NCBI GenBank assembly: GCA_002432195.1
Contig: DJGG01000296.1
Span: 1,237 to 22,201 of the forward strand
Source of the DNA: Desulfobacteraceae bacterium UBA5852
Lineage (GTDB): Bacteria > Desulfobacterota > Desulfobacteria > Desulfobacterales > UBA5852
Length of the DNA stretch: 20,965 nucleotides
Direction of reading: 5' to 3'
Below the pieces are notes generated by a model, which was given only the letters and a program-made list of their open reading frames with translations, searched no databases and was not told the DNA's origin. Shown piece after piece: positions 1 to 10,876 of the stretch. The number at the start of each line of letters is the position of its first letter. Position 1 is the stretch's first letter. Both the position numbers and the translations under genes were made by a program.

Positions 1-12
1 CCCGCCGACGCG

Positions 13-1128
13 GTGTTCGAACAAGGCCCCATCCGACCGCCCAGCGAGGCCGCCAGCCTGCTGATCCGCGTCACCCGCAACTGCCCCTGGAACCGCTGCC
101 GTTTCTGCCCGGTCTACAAGGGCCAACGCTTCAGTCTGCGCCCCGTGGCGGACGTGCTGGCGGACATCGACGCGGTCCACCGTTGCGTCACCGCCCTGGG
201 GGGGCCCGCCGGCGGGGGGCAGGATTGGCGGCGCCGGACCCGGGCGTTGCGGCCGGCGGACCCGGCCGCGCTCCAGGCCGCACGGCATTGGGCCGCCGGC
301 GGCATGGCCTCCGTCTTTCTCCAGGACGCCAACAGCCTCATCCTGCCCCCCACGGACCTCCTGCGGATCCTGCGGCACCTGAAAACCCGTTTCCCCTGGG
401 TGCAACGCATCACCACCTATGCCCGGTCGCGCACCGTGGCGCGCATGGCCGACGGCGATCTCGCCGCCCTGGCCCGGGCGGGACTCAACCGCGTGCACAT
501 CGGCATGGAGTCCGCCGCGGACGCGGTCCTGGCCCGCATGCGCAAGGGGGTCGCCAAGGCCGGCCACATCAAGGCCGGCCTCAAGATCAAGGCCGCCGGC
601 ATGGAGTTGTCCGAATATGTCATGCCCGGGCTGGGCGGGCGGGAATTGTCCCGGGAGCACGCCCTGGAAACCGCCGAGGCCCTCAACCGCATCAACGCCG
701 ATTTCATCCGCCTGCGCACCCTGGCAATCCCCGATCACACGGAACTGGCCGCCGACGCGGCAAGCGGCCGGTTCGCCAAGCTGACGGACACCGAGACCGC
801 CGAGGAGATCCTCCTCTTCCTGGAGCATCTCGAGGGGATCGACAGCATGGTCAAGAGCGACCATATCCTCAACCTCTTCCAGGGGGTGGAGGGGCGTCTT
901 CCCGGCGACCGGCAACGCATGACGGCTCCCATCCGCCGGTTCCTGGGCCTGACCCCCGAGGAGCGCATGCGTTTCCAGGTGGGCCGGCGCCTGGGGGTCC
1001 TCCTCGACCCGACGGATCTCGAGCACCCCGCGCGCCGGGCGCAGGTCGACGAGGCCTGCCGCCGCTTCGGCATCACGCCGGAAAACGTGGACCAGGCCAT
1101 CGACGAGCTCATGAAGCGGTTTGTCTGA
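13..1128 (+). CDS. Radical SAM protein with CX4CX2C cluster motif (5' end uncertain)
   Basis: This is a radical SAM superfamily protein of unknown substrate, 371 aa if it starts at the GTG at base 13. The frame stays open to the window edge, so the true start may lie upstream. The [4Fe-4S]-binding cysteines are at residues 24, 29 and 32, in the context NCPWNRCRFC. This spacing is CX4CX2C, one residue longer than the canonical CX3CX2C. A GMES segment near residue 165 fits the SAM-binding part of the TIM-barrel-like core. The C-terminal 100 residues are helical and charged, with no second cysteine cluster and no recognisable B12-binding or TRAM domain. It resembles the uncharacterised radical SAM proteins widespread in anaerobes whose N-terminus carries PPSEA and TRNCPWN. 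The downstream icd gene is 160 bases away and probably separately transcribed. The family assignment is secure; the function is unknown. Confidence 0.85.
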   Translation: MFEQGPIRPPSEAASLLIRVTRNCPWNRCRFCPVYKGQRFSLRPVADVLADIDAVHRCVTALGGPAGGGQDWRRRTRALRPADPAALQAARHWAAGGMASVFLQDANSLILPPTDLLRILRHLKTRFPWVQRITTYARSRTVARMADGDLAALARAGLNRVHIGMESAADAVLARMRKGVAKAGHIKAGLKIKAAGMELSEYVMPGLGGRELSREHALETAEALNRINADFIRLRTLAIPDHTELAADAASGRFAKLTDTETAEEILLFLEHLEGIDSMVKSDHILNLFQGVEGRLPGDRQRMTAPIRRFLGLTPEERMRFQVGRRLGVLLDPTDLEHPARRAQVDEACRRFGITPENVDQAIDELMKRFV

Positions 1129-1175
1129 TCCCCGGGCCGACCCTGTCGCCAGCGCGCGGGCTCCGGCTGTGGGGC

Positions 1176-1204
1176 TTGCCTTTTTCTGCCCGGGGTTGTT
1201 AATT
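1176..1204 (+). promoter_or_regulatory. Possible sigma70-type promoter for icd
   Basis: TTGCCT (1176-1181) is followed after 17 bases by TTAATT (1199-1204). This is the only AT-rich patch in the 160-base gap before icd. The match to consensus is moderate, so it is only a candidate. Confidence 0.25.
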
Positions 1205-1288
1205 TGGCGCAACACCGATCGCGAACCGTTTCCGGGACCTTCACGATCGAATCCCCACGCGGATCAACCCGAGACAGGGGGTGCCACC

Positions 1289-2512
<1,224 letters not shown>

Positions 2513-2523
2513 GGGACGGGGAG

Positions 2524-2540
2524 GGGGGCCCGCGGCCCCC
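2524..2540. other. Short GC hairpin between icd and acnA
   Basis: GGGGGCC (2524-2530) and GGCCCCC (2534-2540) form a perfect 7-bp stem around a CGC loop, 11 bases after the icd stop. No T-run follows, so it is not a classical intrinsic terminator. It could stabilise the icd 3' end or cause a pause. Confidence 0.45.
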
Positions 2541-2622
2541 GGCGGCGCCACGGGCCCGGGGGGTGCGCAGGACTCCGGACCGCATGCATGTCAACAGGAT
2601 CCACCAACCAGCGGGGATGGCC

Positions 2623-5370
<2,748 letters not shown>

Positions 5371-5400
5371 CATCGCCCCAGGCCGGCCGGCCTTCGCCCG

Positions 5401-5439
5401 CCTCCGCGCCCCTGAGGGGCTCTGCCCCGGGCGCGGAGG
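5401..5439. repeat. Nested GC-rich hairpin after acnA (REP-like or terminator)
   Basis: An 11-bp perfect outer stem (CCTCCGCGCCC at 5401-5411 with GGGCGCGGAGG at 5429-5439) encloses a CTGA bulge. Inside that is a 5-bp inner stem GGGGC-TCT-GCCCC (5416-5428). It lies 30 bases after the acnA stop. There is no T-run, so it is either a Rho-assisted 3' end or a dispersed repetitive palindrome. The GGGGCTCTGCCCC core is a good search string for other copies in the genome. Confidence 0.6.
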
Positions 5440-5497
5440 GCCAACTCCCCTGGAGAATCCTCCCCATCGATTGATCCAATGGTTTCGCCGGTTTTCC

Positions 5498-5526
5498 TTG
5501 ACATTGGCAGTGGCCTTCACTAACTA
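5498..5526 (+). promoter_or_regulatory. Candidate promoter of the korDABC operon
   Basis: A perfect TTGACA (5498-5503) is followed after 17 bases by TAACTA (5521-5526), about 75 bases before korD. The -35 element is consensus and the -10 is weak. The site lies in a 231-base gap between acnA and korD, which supports a separate kor transcript. Confidence 0.4.
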
Positions 5527-5601
5527 GGCACCCCAGCCCGGCCGGGTCCTGCAGGACGCCGGCCGCGGCGTTCATTACGCCATATCGGGAGAGTTACACT
5601 C

Positions 5602-5811
5602 ATGGCCAAAGGAAAACCGAAGCTCAAGGCGCATCATGTCAACCGGGACTGGTGCAAAGGTTGCGGCATCTGCGTGCACTTCTGCCCCAAGAACGTCCTG
5701 GAGCTGGACGAGGCCGAGAAAGCCTTCGCCGCCCGGCCGGATGACTGCATCGCGTGCAAACTGTGCGAGATCCGCTGCCCGGATCTGGCCATTGACATCG
5801 AAACCGAGTAG
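5602..5811 (+). CDS. korD: 2-oxoglutarate:ferredoxin oxidoreductase, delta (ferredoxin) subunit
   Basis: This 69-aa protein carries two [4Fe-4S] clusters and passes electrons from the catalytic KorAB core to free ferredoxin. Two full CX2CX2CX3CP motifs are visible: Cys18, 21, 24, 28 and Cys49, 52, 55, 59. GGGAGAG lies nine bases before the ATG. It is the first gene of a tightly packed four-gene operon, and korA starts nine bases after its stop. The paralogous pyruvate and branched-chain oxoacid oxidoreductases have very similar delta subunits. The 2-oxoglutarate assignment therefore rests mainly on the adjoining isocitrate dehydrogenase and aconitase genes. Confidence 0.88.
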   Translation: MAKGKPKLKAHHVNRDWCKGCGICVHFCPKNVLELDEAEKAFAARPDDCIACKLCEIRCPDLAIDIETE

Positions 5812-5820
5812 GGTGCCACG

Positions 5821-6969
5821 ATGAGCCAGAACATCAAGTTTGTCCAAGGCAACGAGGCCTGTGTGGCCGGGGCGCTGTACGCGGGCCTGCAATTCTTTGC
5901 GGGCTATCCCATCACCCCCTCCTCCGAGGTGGCCGAGCTCTTGGCCGCCCGGCTGCCCACGCAGGGGGGCAAGTTCATCCAGATGGAAGACGAACTGTCA
6001 TCCATCTGCGCCATTATCGGGGCCTCGCTTACGGGCCACAAGGTAATGACGGCCACCAGCGGCCCCGGCTTCTCCCTGATGCAGGAGGCCCTCGGCTACG
6101 CCATCATGGCCGAGATCCCCTGCGTCATCGTCAACGTCCAGCGGGGCGGGCCCTCCACCGGCATCCCCACCCAGGTGAGCCAGGGGGACGTCATGCAAGC
6201 CCGCTGGGGCGTGCACGGCGACCATTCCATGGTGGCGCTGACGGCCTCCAACCACCAGGACGTCTTTCTGATGACCGTGGAGGCCTTCAACATCGCCGAG
6301 ACCTACCGCACCCCCGTGGTGCTGCTCTTCGACGAGGTGATCGGCCACATGCGGGAGAAGCTGGTGGTCCCCCAGGAGGGCGAGGTCCAACTGGTGGGGC
6401 GTCTGCACACCTCGGTGAAGGGCGGGGTGGACTACCATCCCTACCTGCCCCGGGAGGACGGGCGGCTGCCCATGAGCGATTTCGGCGGCGTGCACCGGTA
6501 CAACGTCACCGGCCTCTACCACGACATGTGGGGTTTTCCCTCCTCGGACCCCAAGGTGGTTCACGGGCTTATCCGCCACCTGGTGGACAAAATCGAAAAC
6601 CGCGCCAACCTCCTGGCCCACTACAAGGAATATTTCCTGGAGGACGCCGACCGGGTGCTGGTTTCCTACGGCGCGCCGGCGCGTTCGGCCCTGCACGTGG
6701 TGAAGAACCGCCGTGCCCGGGGGGAACGCCTGGGGCTGCTGGAGCTCCAGACCCTCTGGCCCTTCCCCACGGATATCGTGCGGGAGAAGTGCGCCCGGGC
6801 CAAGGCCGTGGTGGTGGTGGAAATGAACATGGGACAGATGCTCCAGGAGGTCAAAAAAGCCGTCGAGAAGCCCGAGCAGGTTTTTTTGGCCAACCGCATC
6901 GATGGTGTTTTCATCACGCCCACCGACATTCAGAATATTCTCCGCCTGATCCAGGGCAAGGGGGTCTGA
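5821..6969 (+). CDS. korA: 2-oxoglutarate:ferredoxin oxidoreductase, alpha subunit
   Basis: The alpha subunit, with KorB, performs the CoA-dependent oxidative decarboxylation of 2-oxoglutarate to succinyl-CoA. With strongly reduced ferredoxin it can also catalyse the reverse carboxylation. The 382-aa protein starts with the family N-terminus (GNEACVAGALYAG, then GYPITPSSEVAE). It continues with the pyrimidine-binding domain of the thiamine-dependent fold, including TSGPGFSLM near 80 and RGGPSTGIPTQ near 110. The C-terminal third is the transketolase-C-like domain. No gamma domain is fused at the N-terminus, in keeping with a separate korC. The leader GGGTGCCACG directly before the ATG is nearly the same as that of icd. 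korB follows after one base. Confidence 0.92.
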   Translation: MSQNIKFVQGNEACVAGALYAGLQFFAGYPITPSSEVAELLAARLPTQGGKFIQMEDELSSICAIIGASLTGHKVMTATSGPGFSLMQEALGYAIMAEIPCVIVNVQRGGPSTGIPTQVSQGDVMQARWGVHGDHSMVALTASNHQDVFLMTVEAFNIAETYRTPVVLLFDEVIGHMREKLVVPQEGEVQLVGRLHTSVKGGVDYHPYLPREDGRLPMSDFGGVHRYNVTGLYHDMWGFPSSDPKVVHGLIRHLVDKIENRANLLAHYKEYFLEDADRVLVSYGAPARSALHVVKNRRARGERLGLLELQTLWPFPTDIVREKCARAKAVVVVEMNMGQMLQEVKKAVEKPEQVFLANRIDGVFITPTDIQNILRLIQGKGV

Positions 6970-6970
6970 G

Positions 6971-7771
6971 ATGGCCGTCAAGGACTATATCCGCGAACGC
7001 TTCTTCCCGCACATGTGGTGCCCCGGCTGCGGGCACGGCATCGTGCTCAACAGCCTCCTGCGGGCCGTGGAACAGCTCGGCATGAGCAAAAACGAGATCG
7101 TGATGGTCTCGGGCATCGGCTGCTCCTCGCGCATCGGTGGTTACGTGGATTTCCACACCCTCCACACCCTCCACGGGCGCGCCCTGGCCTTCGCCACGGG
7201 GGTCAAGCTCTCCCGCCCCGAGCTCAACGTGGTGGTGCCCATGGGGGACGGGGACGCCCTGGCCATCGGCGGCAACCACTTCATCCACGCCTGCCGCCGC
7301 AACATCGGCATGACGGCCATCGTCATGAACAACCGCATCTACGGCATGACCGGCGGGCAGTTCTCCCCCATGTCGGGCCTGGGGATCAGCGCCTCCACAG
7401 CACCCTACAGCAACATCGACCGCGCCTTCGACGTCTCGGAGATGGCCCGGGCGGCCGGCGCCACCTTCGTGGCCCGCACCACCGTCTACCATGCGCAGCA
7501 GGCCACGGAGTTCATCAAGAAAGCCTTCCTGCACGAGGGTTTCGCTGTGGTGGAGATCCTTTCCCAGTGCCCCACCCATTTCGGCCGGCGCAACCGCCAG
7601 GGCGGGGCGGCGGACATGATGGAGTGGTTCAAGGAGAACACCGTCCCCGTGGGTTCCAAGAAGAAGCTGGAGAACCCGGCGCTCATTGAGCGGGGCATTT
7701 TCGTGCAGAAGGAAGAGCCCGAATACTGCAGCGAATACGCGAAAATTGTCGACAAGGCGATGCGAGGTTGA
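6971..7771 (+). CDS. korB: 2-oxoglutarate:ferredoxin oxidoreductase, beta (TPP-binding) subunit
   Basis: KorB binds thiamine diphosphate and the catalytic [4Fe-4S] cluster. The 266-aa protein shows cluster cysteines 17 and 20 (WCPGCG), 51 (SGIGCSS) and 200 (SQCPTHFG). The thiamine-diphosphate/Mg motif is GDGDA at 92-96, ending with NNRIYGMTGGQ at 120-130. The YGMTGGQ segment is typical of 2-oxoacid:ferredoxin beta subunits. AGGGCAAGGGGG, mostly inside the end of korA, provides the ribosome-binding site. The one-base gap from korA and four-base gap to korC indicate a single transcript with coupled translation. All four cluster cysteines are present, so the enzyme should be active. Confidence 0.93.
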   Translation: MAVKDYIRERFFPHMWCPGCGHGIVLNSLLRAVEQLGMSKNEIVMVSGIGCSSRIGGYVDFHTLHTLHGRALAFATGVKLSRPELNVVVPMGDGDALAIGGNHFIHACRRNIGMTAIVMNNRIYGMTGGQFSPMSGLGISASTAPYSNIDRAFDVSEMARAAGATFVARTTVYHAQQATEFIKKAFLHEGFAVVEILSQCPTHFGRRNRQGGAADMMEWFKENTVPVGSKKKLENPALIERGIFVQKEEPEYCSEYAKIVDKAMRG

Positions 7772-7775
7772 GGCC

Positions 7776-8321
7776 ATGGAAAGAGTGAGGATGGTGTTTT
7801 CCGGTTCCGGCGGCCAGGGGGTGATCACCGCCGCCATCATTCTGGCCGAGGCCGCCGTGATCCACGAGGGGCTCAACGCCACCCAGTCCCAGGCATACGG
7901 CGCGGCGGCCCGGGGGGGGGCCACGCGGTCGGATGTGATCATTTCGGAAGGCGAGATCAACTTTCCCAAGGTGATCCAGCCCAACGTGCTGGTCTGCCTG
8001 ACCCAGCAGGCCTACACGACCTACTACCCGATCCTGCGCCCCGGCGGGCTCCTGCTCTGCGACACCCGCTACGTCACCACCGAGCGCAAGGCGGACGCCT
8101 GGCAGGTGGAGTTGCCCATGTACCAGAGCGTCATGGAACAGATCGGCAAACCCATCGTTTTCAACATCTGCATGCTGGGGGCCGTGGTGGCCCTCACCGA
8201 CGTGGTCTCCCGGGATTCGGTCATGAAGATCCTGAAGGAGCGGATTCCGGCCGGCTTCGTGGAAATCAACGAAAAGGCCCTCAACCTCGGCTTCGACCTC
8301 GGGCAGGCCAAGAAACGCTGA
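7776..8321 (+). CDS. korC: 2-oxoglutarate:ferredoxin oxidoreductase, gamma subunit
   Basis: This 181-aa gamma subunit completes the KorDABC complex and belongs to the pyruvate/ketoisovalerate oxidoreductase catalytic-domain family. FSGSGGQGVITAA at the N-terminus is the signature, and AYGAAARGGATRSDVI in the middle is the second conserved block. I chose the ATG at 7776 because GAGGTTGAGG lies immediately before it and it starts four bases after korB. The frame extends upstream to 7686 inside korB without support. A run of nine G at 7912-7920 encodes the RGG stretch. The gene ends 29 bases before a strong terminator, which marks the operon end. Confidence 0.92.
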   Translation: MERVRMVFSGSGGQGVITAAIILAEAAVIHEGLNATQSQAYGAAARGGATRSDVIISEGEINFPKVIQPNVLVCLTQQAYTTYYPILRPGGLLLCDTRYVTTERKADAWQVELPMYQSVMEQIGKPIVFNICMLGAVVALTDVVSRDSVMKILKERIPAGFVEINEKALNLGFDLGQAKKR

Positions 8322-8350
8322 GGCCACGCCCGCCAGATCCCTCTTGCGAT

Positions 8351-8386
8351 CCCGGGTCCGCAGCGCCGCGGTCCCGGGTTTTTTTT
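8351..8386 (+). terminator. Rho-independent terminator of korDABC
   Basis: CCCGGGTCCGC (8351-8361) pairs with GCGGTCCCGGG (8368-8378). This gives an 11-bp stem with one T-T mismatch and a 6-base loop, followed by eight T (8379-8386). It lies between korC and hemW and ends 17 bases before the hemW ATG. Confidence 0.9.
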
Positions 8387-8403
8387 CCTCCCCCGACCAG
8401 GCC

Positions 8404-9561
8404 ATGAACCCTTCCCTTGCCGGCACCCCGCCCCTGGGGCTCTATGTGCACGTGCCCTTCTGCCGGCGCAAATGCGCCTATTGCGATTTCTATTCGGTGA
8501 CGCACCTCGAGCGCCGGGGGGCCTACCTGAAGGCCCTCTCCCGGGAGATCGGCCTCCGCCAGGCGCCCGGGCGGGCGGTGGACACAGTCTTTTTCGGCGG
8601 GGGCACGCCCTCCCTGCTCACCCCCCGGCAGGTGGAGGCGGTGTTGGCGGACCTGGCCGGAGGCTTTGCCATGAGCCCGCTGGCCGAGATCACCCTGGAG
8701 GCCAATCCGGGCACCGTGGACGGCCGGCGTCTGGCGGGCTACCGCCGGGCGGGGGTCAACCGCCTGAGCCTGGGGGTCCAGAGCTTCCACGACGGCCGCC
8801 TGGCGTGGCTGGGGCGCCTTCACGACCGGACCCAGGCCCTGGCCGGCGTGCGGGCCGCCCGGGCGGCCGGTTTCCACAACCTGGGGCTGGATCTGATCTA
8901 CGGGTTGCCGGGTCAAGGGATAGACGACTGGCGGGCCGACCTGGACACCGCCCTCTGCCTGGAGCCGGCCCATCTTTCCTGCTATCTCCTGACCTACGAG
9001 GACGCCACACCCCTGGGGCAGGCCCGACGGGCGGGACGCGTGCGCCCCCTGTCCGACCGGGCCGCGGCGGAGCTCTTCGACTTCACCCACGCCTACCTGG
9101 AATCCCGCGGGTGGCCCGCCTACGAACTCTCCAATTTTGCCGCCCGCTTAGAGGACCGCTCCCGGCACAACCTCAAGTACTGGACCCTGGCGCCCTACCT
9201 CGGCCTGGGACCGGGGGCCCACTCCTTCGAGGCGCCGGAGCGCTGGTGGAACGACGCCTGCCTGGAGGCCTACCTGGAGGCATCGAGGGCCGGACGCCTG
9301 CCGGCAGGGGGGCGCGAAACCCTGGCTGCCGGCCAGCAGATGCTGGAAGCGGTGTTTCTCGGCCTGCGCTTGAGCGCCGGATTCGACCTGGCGGGCTTCG
9401 AGGCGCGCTTCGGGGTGGCCTTCGCCACGGTTTTCGGCACCGTGGCGCAAGCCCTGGAAGGGGAGGGGCTGCTGGCGGCTGCCGGGGGGCGCTGTTGCCT
9501 CACCCCCCGGGGCCGGCGCTACCACGACGCGGTGAGCGCCCGGTTCGCGGAGGTCCTGTGA
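8404..9561 (+). CDS. hemW: HemW-type radical SAM haem chaperone
   Basis: HemW is a radical SAM protein that binds haem and delivers it to client proteins. It is often annotated as oxygen-independent coproporphyrinogen III oxidase-like. Cys20, Cys24 and Cys27 in CRRKCAYCDF form CX3CX2C. The phenylalanine after the third Cys marks HemW, where true HemN has a fourth cysteine. FFGGGTPS near residue 64, EANPGT near 100, GVQSF near 125 and YGLPGQ near 168 are family motifs. The C-terminal winged-helix HemN_C domain is present. Length is 385 aa, as expected (about 380). The start at 8404 is chosen because it gives the usual short N-terminus before LGLYVHVPFC. The upstream part of the open frame is the terminator hairpin. 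No good Shine-Dalgarno is visible. It converges on the DUF2333 gene. Confidence 0.92.
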   Translation: MNPSLAGTPPLGLYVHVPFCRRKCAYCDFYSVTHLERRGAYLKALSREIGLRQAPGRAVDTVFFGGGTPSLLTPRQVEAVLADLAGGFAMSPLAEITLEANPGTVDGRRLAGYRRAGVNRLSLGVQSFHDGRLAWLGRLHDRTQALAGVRAARAAGFHNLGLDLIYGLPGQGIDDWRADLDTALCLEPAHLSCYLLTYEDATPLGQARRAGRVRPLSDRAAAELFDFTHAYLESRGWPAYELSNFAARLEDRSRHNLKYWTLAPYLGLGPGAHSFEAPERWWNDACLEAYLEASRAGRLPAGGRETLAAGQQMLEAVFLGLRLSAGFDLAGFEARFGVAFATVFGTVAQALEGEGLLAAAGGRCCLTPRGRRYHDAVSARFAEVL

Positions 9562-9584
9562 GGAGCGCCTTTGACGGCGCCCCT
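9561..9584. terminator. Hairpin between convergent hemW and DUF2333 genes
   Basis: AGGAGCGCC (9561-9569) and GGCGCCCCT (9576-9584) form a 9-bp stem with one mismatch and a 6-base loop. It spans the last base of the hemW stop and the last base of the minus-strand DUF2333 stop. The position suggests a shared bidirectional 3' end, although a T-run is lacking on both sides. Confidence 0.45.
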
Positions 9585-10861
9585 CAGGTGGACAGGGTTT
9601 CGATGAGCAGGTCCAGGTAGAAGCGGGTATGGCTGATGGGGCCGGCCAGGTTCGAGCGGTGGTTGGCCAGGAAGCCGCTGAGGTTGCTGTCCAGGATGAG
9701 CCAGGGATCGATGTGGGTGGCGTGCTCCAGGGAGGTGAGGGCATGGTGCATGACCTCGTCGGCCCCCCGGCGCCCCTCCAGGGTGGTGGCGAAATCCACG
9801 GCCACGGCCTCCAGGATGGCGTGCATGGCGTGGGCCACGCCCTGGGCATAGTAGAAATATTCGTCGGACCGGAACCAGCTCACCGGCTGGCCGCTGTCTT
9901 CGTGGGACTTGATGAGGTTGTCGTCGCAGCTGCCCAGGAGGTTCACATAGGCCCGCAGCAGGGGAATCAGGTTGTCGGTGCGGGAGTAGAACGGCGCGGT
10001 GCCCTTGATGAGTTTGTCCCGGTAGCGCCGGACCTCTTCCACGGCGTCGGAATAGCTGGCTTCGGCCGAGGGGAGCCAGTACTGGGTGGCGTTGATCATC
10101 ACGTTGTTGCGGGCCCGCTCCAGATCCTTGTCGAAGGCCTGGGTGCTGCCGGTGCGGGAGATGCGGTCGGCCAGCACCTCGGCCGTGCGCCGGGCCACCT
10201 CGAGGACGCCGAGCTGGAAATTGTTGACGTTGTCGGTGTACTCGATGATGTCGTTGGGTCGCCAGCCCCAGAAGCGCTGGTTGACCTCGTGGTCCAGGAC
10301 ACGGATGAAGGCGTCCGCGAAGGCCACCCCGGGAACCTGGGGAACCGCGGGTGCGGCCGCAGGGGCGGCGGGTGCGTGGGCGCCGGCGGCCGGCGCCGGG
10401 GCGCTGGGTCCCTGATCCTCGTTCTGGAACGCTGAGGTGCGGCCCATGGGGCTGGGTGCCGGAGGCATCGGTTCGTGGGACGTGGCCGGTACCAGCGCCT
10501 GGACCGGGGTTTCGGCGGTGGCCGCATGCCCGGTGGCCGCGGGAGTCTCGCTTTTCGTGGCCTCGGGAGCCGCGTGCGCCGGAGCATCGGGAGCCGCGTG
10601 TTCCTCCGCGGCCGGGGGCGGCGCGCTGGAAGGACCCGGAACCAGGGGCGGCGCGTGCACGATGCCGCCGGTATCTCCGGCGACCGGGCCGAGGTTGGGG
10701 TCCAGGGGTTCGGGACCCGCCAGGCGGTCCAGAACGAAGCTCACCAGCCAGATGACCGCCAGGGTCGCCACGATGCCCAGGACGATCCGCTTCAGGGCGT
10801 ATGTGCCGAAGCCCTGGGAGGGAGGGCTTCCGCCGGCGCTGTCGGGCGTGCTGTTTTTCAT
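9584..10861 (-). CDS. DUF2333 family membrane-anchored protein
   Basis: This is a 425-aa protein of unknown function. A short cytoplasmic N-terminus leads into one hydrophobic helix around residues 25-47 (LKRIVLGIVATLAVIWLVSF). A long Pro/Ala-rich linker follows, to about 165. The C-terminal 260 residues match my recollection of the DUF2333 family: DHEVNQRFWGWRPND, a conserved RARNNVMIN region, then TDNLIPLLRAYVNLLGS and YAQGVAHAMHAILEAV. The layout suggests a periplasmic or envelope-facing helical domain tethered to the inner membrane. The start ATG lies 15 bases after the selB stop, so the two are probably co-transcribed, although no strong Shine-Dalgarno is visible. Why a membrane protein follows selB is unclear; it may be mere operon hitch-hiking. 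Family membership is likely and the role unknown. Confidence 0.82.
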   Translation of the reverse strand: MKNSTPDSAGGSPPSQGFGTYALKRIVLGIVATLAVIWLVSFVLDRLAGPEPLDPNLGPVAGDTGGIVHAPPLVPGPSSAPPPAAEEHAAPDAPAHAAPEATKSETPAATGHAATAETPVQALVPATSHEPMPPAPSPMGRTSAFQNEDQGPSAPAPAAGAHAPAAPAAAPAVPQVPGVAFADAFIRVLDHEVNQRFWGWRPNDIIEYTDNVNNFQLGVLEVARRTAEVLADRISRTGSTQAFDKDLERARNNVMINATQYWLPSAEASYSDAVEEVRRYRDKLIKGTAPFYSRTDNLIPLLRAYVNLLGSCDDNLIKSHEDSGQPVSWFRSDEYFYYAQGVAHAMHAILEAVAVDFATTLEGRRGADEVMHHALTSLEHATHIDPWLILDSNLSGFLANHRSNLAGPISHTRFYLDLLIETLST

Positions 10862-10876
10862 GGTTACCGTAGCCTG

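Noticed and set aside
1130..1195. CCCCGGGC and GCCCGGGG as a terminator after the radical SAM gene
   Set aside because: The arms are 50 bases apart with no T-run after the second arm; such short GC palindromes are expected by chance at this composition.
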